Shown: piece after piece, positions 11,872 to 23,900 of the stretch
How positions within the stretch are numbered: position 1 is the stretch's first letter
How the letters are laid out: every line of letters begins with the position of its first letter
Assembly: GCA_003254905.1 (NCBI GenBank)
Contig: QANU01053167.1
Location: 383,610 to 447,609 of the forward strand
DNA: 64,000 bases
Origin: Nissolia schottii
Lineage: Eukaryota; Streptophyta; Magnoliopsida; Fabales; Fabaceae
Reading direction: 5' to 3'
Program-made: the position numbers and the translations under genes
Notes under the pieces: generated by a model
Database searches by the model: none
What the model was told of the DNA's origin: nothing
Seen by the model: the letters and a program-made list of their open reading frames with translations, nothing else

Positions 11872-12144
11872 CTCCCTTCATTCTCAAATAATTGTCCACT
11901 CTCAATTTTACACATTTATTAAGAAAATGATTAAAAACTCTTAAAATTAGTAAAATTTAATAATATTTTATAAAATTACCCCTATTAATTTCTCTATTAT
12001 TTTATCTATTTTTCATTATTCTCATTAAATAGGATTATGCTAAGAAAAGAAACAATTAATGTAATATAAATGTAAGAAAGTGGATAATTATTTTCTAAAA
12101 AAAATACTAAATGGGAAGGTGAATAATTATTTGAGAATAAAGAG
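11872..12144. repeat. Stowaway-like MITE (family copy 1)
   Basis: The element is flanked by TA (11870-11871 and 12145-12146). The left end CTCCCTTCATTCTCAAATAA and the reverse complement of the right end, CTCTTTATTCTCAAATAAT, match closely. The interior contains AAAATTAGTAAAATTTAATA and TATTTTATAAAATTA, which recur in order in the element at 34688-34974, so the two are the same family. Confidence 0.75.
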
Positions 12145-12797
12145 TAAAATTTTATTTAAAAAAAAGCTTTAACTCGTGACAATTTAAGAGTAAAATCAAG
12201 AGTTTAACAATTCAGCATGTCATCTCTAATTTTCTTTAATTAATTTGCTTTTCCTTGTAGATATAACGCTAATTCTGTCTCTGATTGCAGCCAAAAGTGG
12301 CTGGTGATGCTCTTCTGTCCCAGGACGGTGGCTAACTAGTTATGTGTGAATATGACTTTATGTTGAGTTTATGCTTTAACTTGGTACTGCCACATTTGAT
12401 CCTTATAAAATGCATTTGATAGTGCTTTTAGAATAAAGCTTCACTGAGGAGGTTCTACCGCTACTTTTGGACACGAGTGAGCGTAGACTAGAAGTCACGT
12501 GACGCTTTTGACCTTACCCTACAATTATCAAACTAGCCAATGCTAATTGTGACACTTGTTGCAATTACCAATTATGTGGTACCATGTATAATCCCCAGCA
12601 CGTGTGAAACTGATGAGCCAGTTTCACATCTTATGCACTTTCTTAATGTGGATTTGTGTTGTCGTTTATTGGTGTGGTAATGAAATTATTGAAATTTAAA
12701 ATGTGTATTCGGTATATACATATGACATTTTGAATGTTTGGATATAGCCGTATAGTAAATAAGCATGAGATGATAAGTATTAAATATGATATATTGT

Positions 12798-12888
12798 CTC
12801 CTGTATTTTATCTATTACTTTTATTTTTTAATACATTAATTATCTAATATACTAAAAAATTAAAAGTGATAGATGAAGTAGATGAGGA
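12798..12888. repeat. Short inverted-repeat element
   Basis: About 91 bp. The left arm CTCCTGTATTTTATCTATTA is mirrored by a right arm whose reverse complement reads CCTCATCTACTTCATCTATC..., with matching AAAAGTGATAGATGAAGTA/TCTATTACTTTTA words. It could form a hairpin. No clear target duplication was identified. Confidence 0.45.
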
Positions 12889-12964
12889 AGAGTAATTTCT
12901 TTTAAGCGCTATTACATGTACATCCTTTTTTTTGCCACCATATGGTATATATAGCGATTCTAAA

Positions 12965-13320
12965 TGCATAAACTTTTTTTACAAATATACACAAACATTT
13001 TTCATATGTGAAATCAAATTAGATGGGATTCGCGGTGCATTAAATAGTAAAAAATATCTATTGCATTTTATTTCTTGTTCTTCACCCACGCTCTAAGTGC
13101 GCTGACTCACTTTTTACTATGCACAAACTTTTGAACTAATGTTTACAAACTTTTCAATAACTATAAACCAAAAAAAAATGAAGAAAATGTAAATGAAAAT
13201 GAAGATGAAGAAAAAGAAGAAAACTTTGGTGCTCACATACACAAACTTTTAAACAAGAATACACAAACTTTTGGGTAATCAGACATGCACAAACTTTCCT
13301 ACACATATGCACAAACTTTT
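12965..13320 (+). repeat. Cluster of CACAAACTTTT motifs
   Basis: At least eight variants of (T/A)(G/C)(C/A)ACAAAC(T/A)TTTT occur in direct orientation, starting near 12965, 12987, 13121, 13142, 13239, 13261, 13286 and 13308. The intervening sequence is unrelated. Spacing is irregular (15-100 bases), so this is not a simple tandem repeat. The same word recurs in a second cluster at 18661-18805. Nearby, ATGTACATCC at 12916 resembles the proposed terminal motif of the element at 18265-19156. Confidence 0.6.
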
Positions 13321-14946
13321 AAGAAATTAAAATTAACGAATATGATGAAAATGAAGATGAAAACTTTTGGATTCATAAAAAAGATAAGATGAAAACGAAC
13401 AAAAAAAAATGGAGAAAGATTGGGGAGGAGAAAAAAATAAAGAATAAGAAGTAGAAAGAGAAACATGGGTTAGGAAGAGGAGAGTCTACAGCATGTGATA
13501 AATTTTAAACTGTGTATCACATTTCTCAATGTTTTTATATGTTTTAGAATGCCAGAACTTGGATACTTATTCAGTTGTGTTTACTTACATATTTTTAAAA
13601 AAAGTTATCCTGTATCACTTAATTTTTTTCTCTCTACTTTAACATCGCTCTCACTCATTCATATCCTCTGTTTAATAACGATAGAATTAGAAGGAAAAAA
13701 ATAATTAATTTTTTAACTTTAAAAAGTAAATAATTATGAACAAATTATTTTTTGAAAAACTCACAAATGTTTTAAAACAAAGGGAGTAGTGAGTACAATA
13801 TAAACTCAAAAACTTGTGTACCAAAAAGAAAAACCTCAAAAACTTCAACTTATCAAGAGAAAAAGGCGTAAAAGGTAGTAAATTCACTGAGATTGATAAC
13901 GTAAACAAGGTGATGTAATTAACAATGACGCCATGAGCATTGTGTGGTTTTAGCATATACTACAAGTAGCAAGCTAGAGATATCTCATCTCAGATAAGAA
14001 AGTGGAGTTAAGCTTATAAGTTATGATAAAATCCAATTGTGGCTTTATTATAACTTTAATAAAGAATCCTATGTTTATAATGTTTTGTGACTCGCTGCAT
14101 ATTGTTCACATGGGGGTATCTCAAATTATGGTTGAAGGAATTAATTAACGTCCACAAAGCACAAATCTTTATTTCTTATCCAAGTTTTTCCTAATGGCTA
14201 ATGCTTTCATCTTTCCCTTTACAAAGTCTTTGATCTGACAACCACCACATGGCAAACATTATGTGGATTCTACTATGTGTCCATATATAAATCACTTTCT
14301 TTGTATAAAGTGGAGAAATTGCACTAATTAATAATTCAATACATGGTCTAGGATGTCAGTACATTGCATATAGACAAGTTGCATATATTGGGTCAGAATC
14401 ACTCTGATTACAATATTATTTTATAGTAGTATAATAATATTTTAACTGAATTAGTACTATGTATTAGTTGGAAAGTATCACTTGTTGATGTTGGGCAAGA
14501 AAACCAAATAATTTGCAGAAAAAATAGATTATTGTTAATTGGAAGCTCTGATCCGCGGAATCTATTTTTTAAGGCGTTAATTGCTTGTGTGGTACGACAA
14601 TAAAGAAAACGATTAAGATTCTAATCAAATATGATGATAAAAGGCAGTAGATTTTCTAAGGTTGAATATACGATCTAGCTAGCTCCAATTTAAGAGGATT
14701 ATTGAATTTGAAGTATATAAAGTACGCAAGGATCACATCTTTGTACTACTGAGGATTGTGGTATGAATTCTGTTGAATTGGATCACAACAGCTTGTTATG
14801 ACTTAATTTATCACATTAATTAATACGGATCACTTGCGATTGCAACTAATCGAATTGACTATTTTAGGCTTTTAATTTTTTAATGATTCGGGCCCAACAG
14901 CGGCATATAATAGTGGAAACACAATAATGTAGTGTTATAAATAAAA

Positions 14947-15250
14947 TGGTTAATACTTTATTTGACCCTTAAACTTTACATTTTTTATTTTAGCTAATCT
15001 CTCAACTTAAAATAGTGACAAGTTAGTCTTTAAACTTTGCAAATCTTAGACTAGTTACCCTAAGTAATTCTTGAACATTCATAGAATTATTTTAAATAGT
15101 CCTTGAACAACAATTTTCTCTTGGGACAAGAGGTATGGACTAATGAGTCTAACGTTTGCAAAATCAAAAAATTAACTTATTACTTATTTAAGTTGAAAGA
15201 CCAACTAAGATACAAGTGTAAAGTCCATAAACCAAATAGAGCATTAACCC
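14947..15250. repeat. Long-armed foldback MITE
   Basis: About 304 bp. The left arm begins GGTTAATACTTTATTTGACC, and the reverse complement of the right end reads GGGTTAATGCTCTATTTGG. The similarity continues about 60 bases inward on both sides to TCTCAACTTA/TTTCAACTTA. The interior has no recognisable coding sequence. The style resembles common plant elements that begin GGGTTAATA...CCCTAAACTTT. Confidence 0.65.
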
Positions 15251-16046
15251 AAACATACCAAAAGGAAAAAAAAAACCTTAATATTGTGAACTTTAGTCCT
15301 TGTTGTAGGGTTAACATAACGTGTCTATTTCAAGAGAATGATATATTCCTGCCATATACTTATAGCAACTTTTTACATTAAAGAGCAAAATAAGTTATGG
15401 TTGAACTCATAATTTAATGGTTGCTTTTTTATCCTGTCAGTTTGGAGTTCAATGTTTGACTTTCACTCACTCCTCTCCAATAGCTCAATCTCTTAACTAA
15501 GCAGAATGAGCTAATATTATATATATATATCTATATATATATATAGTTCCAATTTTATTTCTCAAAAATGGGAATAAGCAAGGGTCATCATTATTGTGAC
15601 TCTCAAGCCACCGAGATATAATTGAGCTAATATTATACTAATTATTTATATTACGAATTGTTGCGGCAAATTACCATTATATATATATATATATATATTT
15701 TAATGATAGTACATAATATTCAATAAGATAAATTGGACCTTTTCTCTTATATAGAGTAAAACAAGTCATTATAATTTAGTTGTGAGGGTTTAAATAATAT
15801 ACATGGGATTCTTGATTCGAACCTCACCATCAATGTAATTTTTGAAATATTACAAAAAAATTCAAGTAAAGCAAAAGCGAAACGTATTTATTGAAAAGTC
15901 CAATAAACTTGGAATTTGTAAGGAAAACAAGCAACTGGTTTGCCCATCTAATTGGGTAGGCCAAAGCAAAACTCAAATAAGAAGCCCATCCATTTTCTGG
16001 ATCACATGAGAGTTATGGATTGTTAGGTCCAAGAAGCAATTGAGAC
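15251..16046. other. Intergenic region with AT microsatellites
   Basis: (AT)n tracts near 15521-15544 and 15677-15700 lie in otherwise undistinguished AT-rich DNA. GATTCGAACC at about 15817 resembles a tRNA-type B box, but no complete tRNA or SINE can be drawn around it. Confidence 0.5.
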
Positions 16047-16552
16047 AAGGGATGACAAAAGTGAGCAGTGCAGGTTGGCCCACATCTAGCTCAGCATAAA
16101 AATGGGAGGCCAATTTATTATATGAACTGAAATTTTATGTTTGTCTCGCATCTTATTCAGTTCGCTAGCTGACAGACCAGTCCGCTAGCTGAAGTATATA
16201 TTTTTTTAAATAATGTAAATAAAAAATACACACACTACACCCAAAAATAAATAAAACAAATATACGCATAGCATAAAAAAAAAACTCCATATTTATAGTT
16301 TCACAATGTAATAAACCAAGTTTGGACTCAATTCATTTTTTATTTGGTCTGAGCCCATTTAAAAAAAACATTAATCTTTAAGTCGCAAGTTTATCCGTCT
16401 TACCTTGCTTCAACCCGCTTTAGTGTGCAAGTTATACACATAAGTTCGTGTGGACTAAACAATGCAAATAAGATTAAATTTTGTGTTCACGTTGCAAAAA
16501 ATAGCGGATCGCTCAACCCGCCTTTACGGGGCTAGGACCGTTTTGTCATCCT
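16047..16552. mobile_element. Non-autonomous hAT-like element
   Basis: About 506 bp with inverted ends: AAGGGATGACAAAA at the left and TTTTGTCATCCT at the right. It is bracketed by an imperfect direct repeat, AATTGAGAC (16038-16046) and AATTGATAC (16553-16561), compatible with the 8-bp target duplications of hAT elements. The ends resemble Ac/Tam3-type termini (AGGGATG.CAAA). The interior is non-coding and GC-richer near the ends (GCTCAACCCGCC...ACGGGGC). No transposase is seen. Confidence 0.7.
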
Positions 16553-16561
16553 AATTGATAC

Positions 16562-18264
16562 CAACAAACTATCATTAGTACGTCATGTATGAAAATGAGA
16601 CAAACTTTTAAATTAAAAAATTTCTTAGATGATGTATCCGGACTATTTCTTATGTTAATAAATAATTTTTCTAAGGATAAATTCACTGTAAAACTGTGAA
16701 ACCGAGTGATAGATTATAGAATATAAATTGCAAGGGATTGGATGGGATGGGATGAGATCATACTTCCATATGCTTAATGTCATGGAAGAAGAGCTTATCG
16801 GAGAAGTAAGAAGTGCTTTACACACATCATTATCGTTTAAGCGGCCAGTACTCCATGGCCATAATCTTTGAGTTAATTGAACTAATTTTATAATTTTTCA
16901 GCATTTGCAGCACCTAATGTGCTTAGCTTTCCGCTAATATAGCTGCCAATGTTTTCTTCGTTTCATACTAAAAAATGCACAAGCGATGGAATGTATTAAT
17001 CAAATTAGTGTTGATTAGCAAATCGTCCAAGAGAAATTAATCGATTCTCAAATCATAAACGTCATTCTCATATATCTGAATTCCAACTGGGCGGTGCCAT
17101 CAATTATGCACAATAGTAATATAAAAAATATACAATATCATCACTTTTGCCATGTCACTCCGATAATCAAAGACATTAATCTTGAACTTAAATTCTCAGC
17201 CTTCATAAAGTTTGCTCTCTGGCTCCTTGCTTCAAATGATGGTTGTTGTCATTAGCCATAATTGTTGACAAAATTGGCTAAATTGATTAGTTACATTTCC
17301 AAATGCAGCTAAGGGAGAGTAACCAATAAGATCAAGTAATAGTGAAGTGCAAGGAAAAAAAATTAGTCATGTAACTTTTAAGCAACCTTTTGTCTTGACC
17401 ATTCATCTACTATATAATGGTCAAAATTTACTTTCCAATTGATATTATTCCCTAAAAATTGATATAGTAATGTTTTGTATAACGTGTGGGGTGTGGTTGC
17501 ACACTCAAGTATATATTCATGCTTTTTTGTTTATAATTAGACAAGTCATCTAACACAATGTCAATTCACAATTCATTTATTATTGAATGAAATAATAGTA
17601 TTAATGTTCCATTTCACCCAATTCAATAATGAATAAGGTATGAGTTGATATAATGTCTCACACAAAATGTGTAAAACTAAGATTTCTTTTAACTTAAATT
17701 TAAAAGTGATTGTCCATCAAAAAAAAAAAAAAAAAACCAACACTTGATTGGACTATTTATTTCACAATTTGCCTCTATCTTCTATAAAATAAAAAAGTGA
17801 AAAGGAAAGGAAAGAAATGTAATTTGAATGCTTTCTTGAATATATATAATTTCAGACGGCCTATGATAGTACTTTTGATTTTGACAGGAAAAAAATTATG
17901 CTAGATTACTGCATACTGATAAATTTTTCCTTCCCGAGTACAACGAATAATTTAAATACAGTTGAAAATAATTGGATTGGACTATGATGTCACCATAATC
18001 CGCCACTAATGTATATAATCTATGTTATTTTAGAGGACTACATCAACGCTAAGTTGAATGATAAAGTGTAATTGGCACAATAATTTATCTTGTAATTTTG
18101 TTTTCTTTATCTTGTTTCTTTAATAGGGCTGCTCTCGTTATCTTTGTTGGAATTTTTTTTGACTTGAGGTCAAATTTATCTTTATATCCCGGAAAAAAAG
18201 ATATACGCATAGGGTATCTTTTTATAATGAAATGAACCGACAATATTTTCAACAAAAATGTTTT
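16562..18264. other. Intergenic region, no gene seen
   Basis: AT-rich DNA with short A runs (for example around 17720) and no recognisable exon, RNA gene or complete repeat. Confidence 0.5.
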
Positions 18265-19156
18265 GTGTACATCCTAAATCCATACACTCGTACATATACC
18301 ACCAAATTATACGTAATTAATGACAATTGTACGGACTACAGTAGACTTTCCTTATTTAGAATATCAAGCACTTCCACACTATTTTCTCAACGATATCATA
18401 AACGAACGCACTGCATAAATTAAAAAAAGTCTGTTGTCAAGATAGTTACAGACACTTAAAAGGAATAGATGGATAAAGTTTAGTTGTGTATTACCTTTCT
18501 GCTTTTGTTATCATCGCAGGTGCGGTCTATTAATGCCAAAGACTGCACCGATGTTGGCTTGTGTGAAGGTTTTTTGCTGATGTCTTTAGCAATAACCTTC
18601 CCTTTGTCTGATCGTGGAGGAGCCATGTTTACAGCAATGAACAATCATCACGAATTACAATGATGCACAAACATTAAATAAACACATGCACAAACTTTGC
18701 AGTAACCATTTAATTCAACAAATAAGAGTGCAAAAACATTATAGGATAAAATGTACAAACTTTAATCTCGAAATGCACAAACATTATATAAACAGATGCA
18801 CAATCAAGAAATTCAAGAATGAACTCATTTTGAGTACTCACCAGTGTCTGTGTTTGTTGTGTGTTTAGTGAAGCTTGTGCAGAGTGCATGATGGAGATTG
18901 GCGAGAGATGAGAGTGACGAGAGTGAAGAGAGAAAAGAGAAGGATGAGTTTGCAGAAGTGATGAAATGAGAAAATGAACGGTTTGCAATCCTAATTTTCT
19001 GGCAAGAAAGTGGGAAGCACGAATATTTTGAGTTTTGCGTTTAGTGACACGTGCGTGAGTGACAATGAGAATGTGTTGACGCTGAGTGGTTATTTTATGG
19101 GGCCCACTGTATATGAATACGAGTGTATGTATGATGTATTATATTGTGGTGTACGT
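18265..19156. mobile_element. Candidate non-autonomous DNA element upstream of the HAL2-like gene
   Basis: The left end has GTGTACATCCTAA...CATACACTCGTACAT. The right end, read as reverse complement, has CGTACACCACAA...CATACATACACTCGTAT. These are imperfect inverted termini of about 40-45 bases. The interior holds a cluster of GCACAAACATT/GCACAAACTTT motifs (18661-18805) and a GA-rich stretch (18890-18960). A third version of the terminal motif, GTGTACACCC...CATACATCCGTACATACACC, begins at 63915 and runs off the window end. No transposase and no clean target duplication were found, so the superfamily is unassigned. Confidence 0.45.
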
Positions 19157-19452
19157 GTAGCGGGATTGTCTTTTTAAAATTTATGTTCCATATTAACCGA
19201 AACAAATCCACTTTAATTTAATAAAAAAAAAAATTAAGAGGAGCCCTAGTGGACCTGCAATTGGTTTCATATACGTTTTGTACTTTTGTTCCATGAAAAT
19301 CAAGATACTTCTGTACTCTGATAGTTTTATTGCTCCCGTAATCCAATTCTTGTATCTTATGTTTACTTTTTCTACTCACTTTCCCATTTCAACGTCAAAA
19401 TAAAGCACCATCCCCCACATAATTGAATATTGATAGCCACCAGTAGCCACAC

Positions 19453-19461
19453 ATATATAGA
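19453..19461 (+). promoter_or_regulatory. TATA box of the HAL2-like gene
   Basis: CATATATAG lies about 36-44 bases before ATG 19497. If this TATA sets transcription, the first ATG would lie only a few bases to about a dozen bases into the message. That is an unusually short leader and bears on which ATG is used. Confidence 0.5.
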
Positions 19462-19496
19462 GGTAGTGTGTGAGAGAGATTGTTGTGTAGTTTGAC

Positions 19497-22400
19497 ATGT
19501 CTTTATATTGTTCAAGCTTTGGTACAATAATCCCAACTATCTTGGGGCAGAGGAGGAGATTGAGTTATCATGATGATTATGCTTTCACACTCTCCCATGT
19601 AGTTCCACCACTTGGTTCCTCCTTCACCTCACTTCACTACTGCTATAAAGAAGCACCACCCCACATTGGTTTTGTGTCCAAATTTGACCAAGCTTGTTCT
19701 TTTCCTGTGATGGAGGAGGAGAATCAAGAGAACTTGGGAGTTCTATGTGAAGCTCATGAAGAAGGGTATTCAAAGGAGCTTGATGTGGCTGTGAGGGCTG
19801 TGCAGATGGCATGCTCCCTCTGCCAGAGAGTGCAGGATACTTTGATTTCCAAGACCAGCCATCAGGTCCACTCCAAGGATGACAATTCCCCTGTCACAAT
19901 TGCAGGTGAATCATTGTTTCCCTCGAACTTGGTAGTTTGGTAAGCTTTTTTGTTCTTTGATAATTGTTGTCTTTGCTTTCAATTGATTGTTGGTGGGGTT
20001 AGTCTATGATTGCCTTAAAAAATGTTAATTTTTTCAAGGTAATAATGGGGTTTAGCCCAATTTTGTCACATGGGTTTATTTGGACTTGTGCATTGGGTTT
20101 TTATGGTGTATTGCAGCAACTTTTGGGTAGCAAAGGCTTCTTTTCTGTGTAGCAAGCATGTGAGTGCTGGGACCTTAGCAAAAATAGTAGGCTCCAACCA
20201 AATATGGAGTAAACCTTTCAAATTTTTCCTTAAGGTTGTCTGCGTCGGTTACGTTCATCCCAAGGTTTAAAAAATGGCTATATTAGTCTTCAAAAGCTAG
20301 TCAAGTTAATCCTTGTGAGGGGCTAATTTGACTGATGTCGAAGGTCTAATTTGACCGATTTTTGACATTTTGAAAGACTAATATGACCATTTCCATGACC
20401 TAGGGACCAACTTGACCGATGTTGATAATTCTAGGGACGAATATGAAGTTTACTCACCAAATACGTGTTTGAATTTTTAAAAGTTAGGTATATTGACTTA
20501 CTGGTTCTCTGTGAGGAAACTTCCACAAATTAGTGTACAGAAAAGGGGAATAATGACTTAAAAAGTTTATAACTTTTGCATAAGTTGCATACATATCATT
20601 TGAAATTATGACAAGTGGCTTGTTATTAGAAGCAAAATGAGAGCAATAAAAACCCTTGTCAGATAACACAAGGACATGAACATAATCTAGTCAATAATTA
20701 TTTTCTAAATTGCTTTTTAATTAAGTCAAATGACAAAATCATTGGCATGGAAAGTGACTGTTAGAATTTGGAGGCTTCATGGATTTTCAAAATTACACAT
20801 TTCTGTTGAAGGTAATTATACAAGCAGCTTTCCAACCTCTCTTTCTTGGGGACACTATGGTAATAATAATGCTACATTTTGTGCATTGGAATAAGTGTAA
20901 GGAAAATTTCCTGGTGTTTATTGCTCTCATCAGCTGCCATAGAATTTTTACCTTTCCCTGGGAGGCCTTGTGATATTGATCTAGCTCTATTTCCCATTAC
21001 AATCACAATTTTTTCCCCATATAGGATGTAGATTCTAGGTAGTATGGCGCATATCATATCATGGTCTATGATATGACACTATGGCGTCGTTTGATCCATG
21101 TAGCCGACTCCTGATAGTGGGACAAGGCTTAACTATTGTTGTTGTTTAAATTGTGACTTCAAGGGCATTATCTTGTTCCATCATAACAAGCTACTTTTGA
21201 CTTAACTGAATTGTTTGCATCCCCAATACTTGGAAATATTATGTTACTCACTACTCTCTGCTCCCTTTACCTCCAAGAAAAGAAGGAAATGGATATCTAA
21301 AACTTAGGCTTCTTCCTTGTTTTTTGGACAATACAAGAAATTCTGGTAGAACAAAAGAATGATTGCTAAGGAGATTCTTGGAAGAGCCATATGCTTCACC
21401 AGCAAAGTTAGGCCATATGTCCTTGTTGCAGTAAATACCTTGTTTGGTTGGTTTTCATATATATGCTGTCTCTAGGACTTTTGGAAGCAGTATTTCTGCT
21501 TCAGAAAGAATAAACATTTGCTAAACAATTCATGATGTTGTTATCAGTATTTCAATTTATTAGTGCCAGCTTTGCCAGTGTTCATTTTACATTTCCAATT
21601 TTAGATACTGCTATGCATATTGAATTGAATTAGGTGCACATGTGCAGTCAAAATCAGAAATATATTAGTCTCAATCTTCATGGTAAATTTTGGTTATACA
21701 GCATATTCTCTTCTCTCTGAATTTTTCAATGTTTGTATATCACAGGTAACACTGAAATAAAGAGCTATGATCAAACTTATGTTGTGTCCTTCATTATACT
21801 TTACAATTTTGGCCATAAGATGGTTGAGGCATACTTGTTTTAAATTGGTGAATCAAGCTTTTTGGGAATGGTTGATCAGTCTATTCTAACTATAAAGTTT
21901 AAACTGTAATCTTCGTTATGCTGTTCAAACAGATTGGAGTGTCCAAGCAATTGTCAGCTGGGTATTGTCTGAGTGTTTAGGGAGTGAAAATATCTCAATC
22001 GCAGCCGAAGAGGACATTCAAACTCTCTCCAAGGCCAATGCATCCAAGCTGTTACAAGCTGTGGTTGAAACTGTCAACGAATGCCTAGCCGAAGCGCCTC
22101 GATTCGGAGTTCAGAAGCCAAAGTCAACTCTTGGTACCTCAGACGTTCTTGAAATCATCAGTCACTGCAACTCAATCGGCGGCCCCACCGGAAGATTCTG
22201 GGTGCTTGATCCAGTTGATGGCACATTGGGATTTGTTCGCGGAGATCAGTATGCTGTGGCTCTAGCACTCATAGAGGATGGAGAAGTGAAGCTTGGAGTT
22301 CTTGGATGTCCTAACTACCCCATGAGAAAGGAGTGGTTGAGCTATCATCACCGGTATCATAGGATTATATCGAAATTGACTCCTCCAACTTCTGAAACTT

Positions 22401-23549
22401 GGAACAAAGGTTGTGTGCTGTATGCAAAAAAGGGTAGTGGTAAGGCCTGGATGCAGCCTCTGCTCCATGCCAATAAGAATTTCGTGTGGCCGAACTGTGC
22501 GAAGCAAGTTTCTGTCTCTTCCATTGATAATCCAGCTCTGGCTACTTTCTGTGAACCGGTTGAGAAGGCCAATTCAAGCCACTCTTTTACTGCAGGGCTA
22601 GCTCACAGTGTTGGCCTCAAGTGCGTTTCTTTTTACCTCTAAATCCCTTTTCTCCTTCTTGCCTTTTTCACTTGTGTTGTTACCAATGTAAAGACATGGT
22701 TAGCTTGGGAGTTGTTCTTATATTCTGTTCCTTTTGAATTGTCTTTGTTAAATTAGTATTAGATGCAAGTTAAAATTAAAGAGTTTGTTTGGTTTGCGTT
22801 TTTGTCTTTTGATTTTATTTCCCGTTTTCAGTTTGTTTTTTGTTTTTCAAGATTTTATAAAGGAAATTGTGAAAACTTTAAAATCCAGTTTCCTATTTTC
22901 ATTTTTCCGTTTTCAATATTTCTTTCACAAAATCTTGAAAAACAGAAAACAGTATGAAAACAAGAAACAGAAATGCAAATCAAATCTAAAATTCTTGAAT
23001 AAAATCCAATCATCTTGTTATTTCAATACTCTAGAGTTGAAAGGGTTCTTAGGATGTGATGGCAAGCAGAAAATTGTGATCAGTTGTTGTGTGTTCCCTA
23101 CTAGGACTTTGTTACATTTCCATTTATCTCTGTGAAAAGATGGAAAACTGAAAATCTCTTTTCGAAAAGGTCACTGAAGACATTATATTTTCAGTAGCAT
23201 ATTTCTTGCTTTATAAGATAGGTCTCATGTGTCATATGTATGCAGGAAACAACCACTAAGAGTGTACAGCATGGTGAAATATGCAGCAATAGCGCGCGGG
23301 GATGCTGAGGTTTTCATGAAGTTTGCAAGGGCTGGTTACAAGGAGAAAATATGGGATCACGCTGCAGGCGTTATCATCATACAGGAGGCTGGCGGCGTGG
23401 CAACTGACGCCGGAGGCCGTCCCCTGGACTTCTCGAGAGGCTTGTACTTAGAAGGCCTTGATCGCGGTATAGTAGCCTGCGCCGGAGCGTCCCTCCATGG
23501 GAAGATCATTGATGCGGTGGATGCTAGCTGGGGCTCTTCTAGCCTTTGA
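19497..23549 (+). CDS. AHL: HAL2-like 3'(2'),5'-bisphosphate nucleotidase, probably plastid-targeted
   Basis: Predicted 466-residue member of the inositol monophosphatase superfamily, PAP-specific phosphatase HAL2-like (Arabidopsis AHL type). It would hydrolyse 3'-phosphoadenosine 5'-phosphate to AMP, clearing a by-product of sulfation. Exons: 19497-19905, 21933-22620, 23246-23549 (1401 bases, open). Lithium/magnesium-sensitive family motifs are all present: SPVTIAD about 131-137, EED 162-164, DPVDGT 229-234 and WDHAAG 402-407. Residues 1-75 are Ser/Arg/Tyr-rich and look like a transit peptide. An in-frame ATG at 19710 (MEEENQEN, residue 72) would give a form without it. Intron 1 (2 kb) carries a MITE and an Au-SINE tail; intron 2 carries another inverted repeat. 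The gene body from mid-intron 1 onward is duplicated downstream as a pseudogene. The enzymatic role is family knowledge, targeting is inference. Confidence 0.93.
20265..20456. repeat. MITE copy in intron 1 of the HAL2-like gene
   Basis: Shares CTAATTTGACTGATGTCGAAGG and CAACTTGACC.ATGTTGA-type words, in the same order, with the element at 1662-1919. The left arm is decayed and the right arm, ending near GAAGTTTACTCAC, is well preserved. The 5' breakpoint of the local duplication falls inside its right arm (near 20417). Confidence 0.65.
21090..21147 (+). repeat. Au-SINE-like 3' tail
   Basis: CCATGTAGCCGACTCCTGAT followed by AGTGGGACAAGGCTTAACTA and a TTGTTGTTGTTT-type terminus. This resembles the 3' end of the angiosperm Au SINE as I recall it. 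The duplicated counterpart lies at about 28000-28035, so insertion preceded the local duplication. Confidence 0.5.
22780..22990. repeat. Inverted-repeat element in intron 2 of the HAL2-like gene
   Basis: TTTTTCAAGATTTTATAAAGG on the left faces CTTTCACAAAATCTTGAAAA on the right. The outer words TTTGGTTTGCGTTTTTGTC and AACAGAAATGCAAATCAAA are also complementary. A degraded copy at about 29620-29770 in the pseudogene shows that it was present before duplication. Confidence 0.55.
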
Positions 23550-23900
23550 GGCTGATCCTATTAACTTAAAAAGATGTATACAGAGGAAATAGTGTGAATA
23601 ATACTAAATATCTTGTTTTCTGTTTCATACAGTTTCTTAGAAATCTCTCATGCTTCTTCATCTTGAGATATTGTTGATGTATTGGTCTTTTTACTAGCTT
23701 GTAACAGCGGAACAACCTACAATTACTATATTTGTTGACATTAAAATAATGCTAAGTTGTCATAATTTCTTTGCATACTGATGCCATTTACTGATACATA
23801 ACTTTTAGTAGAGAATGATTCATGAACTTGTAATTGCTCAAGGTCATAAAACTAACCATATCTACCAATAAGCTGTATAAATTTAAAGTAACTTAAAAAG

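Larger units (their letters stand above)
20417..23900 (+). repeat. Segmental duplication, source unit
   Basis: From the right arm of the intron-1 MITE to about 350 bases past the HAL2-like stop codon. It is collinear with 27275-30568: exons 2 and 3, both flanking introns and the 3' flank all match, with many small differences. The endpoints were placed by eye where similarity fades. Confidence 0.85.

Noticed and set aside
15814..15835. GATTCGAACC, a tRNA B-box match
   Set aside because: No A box at the right distance and no cloverleaf stems, so neither a tRNA nor a SINE can be drawn.
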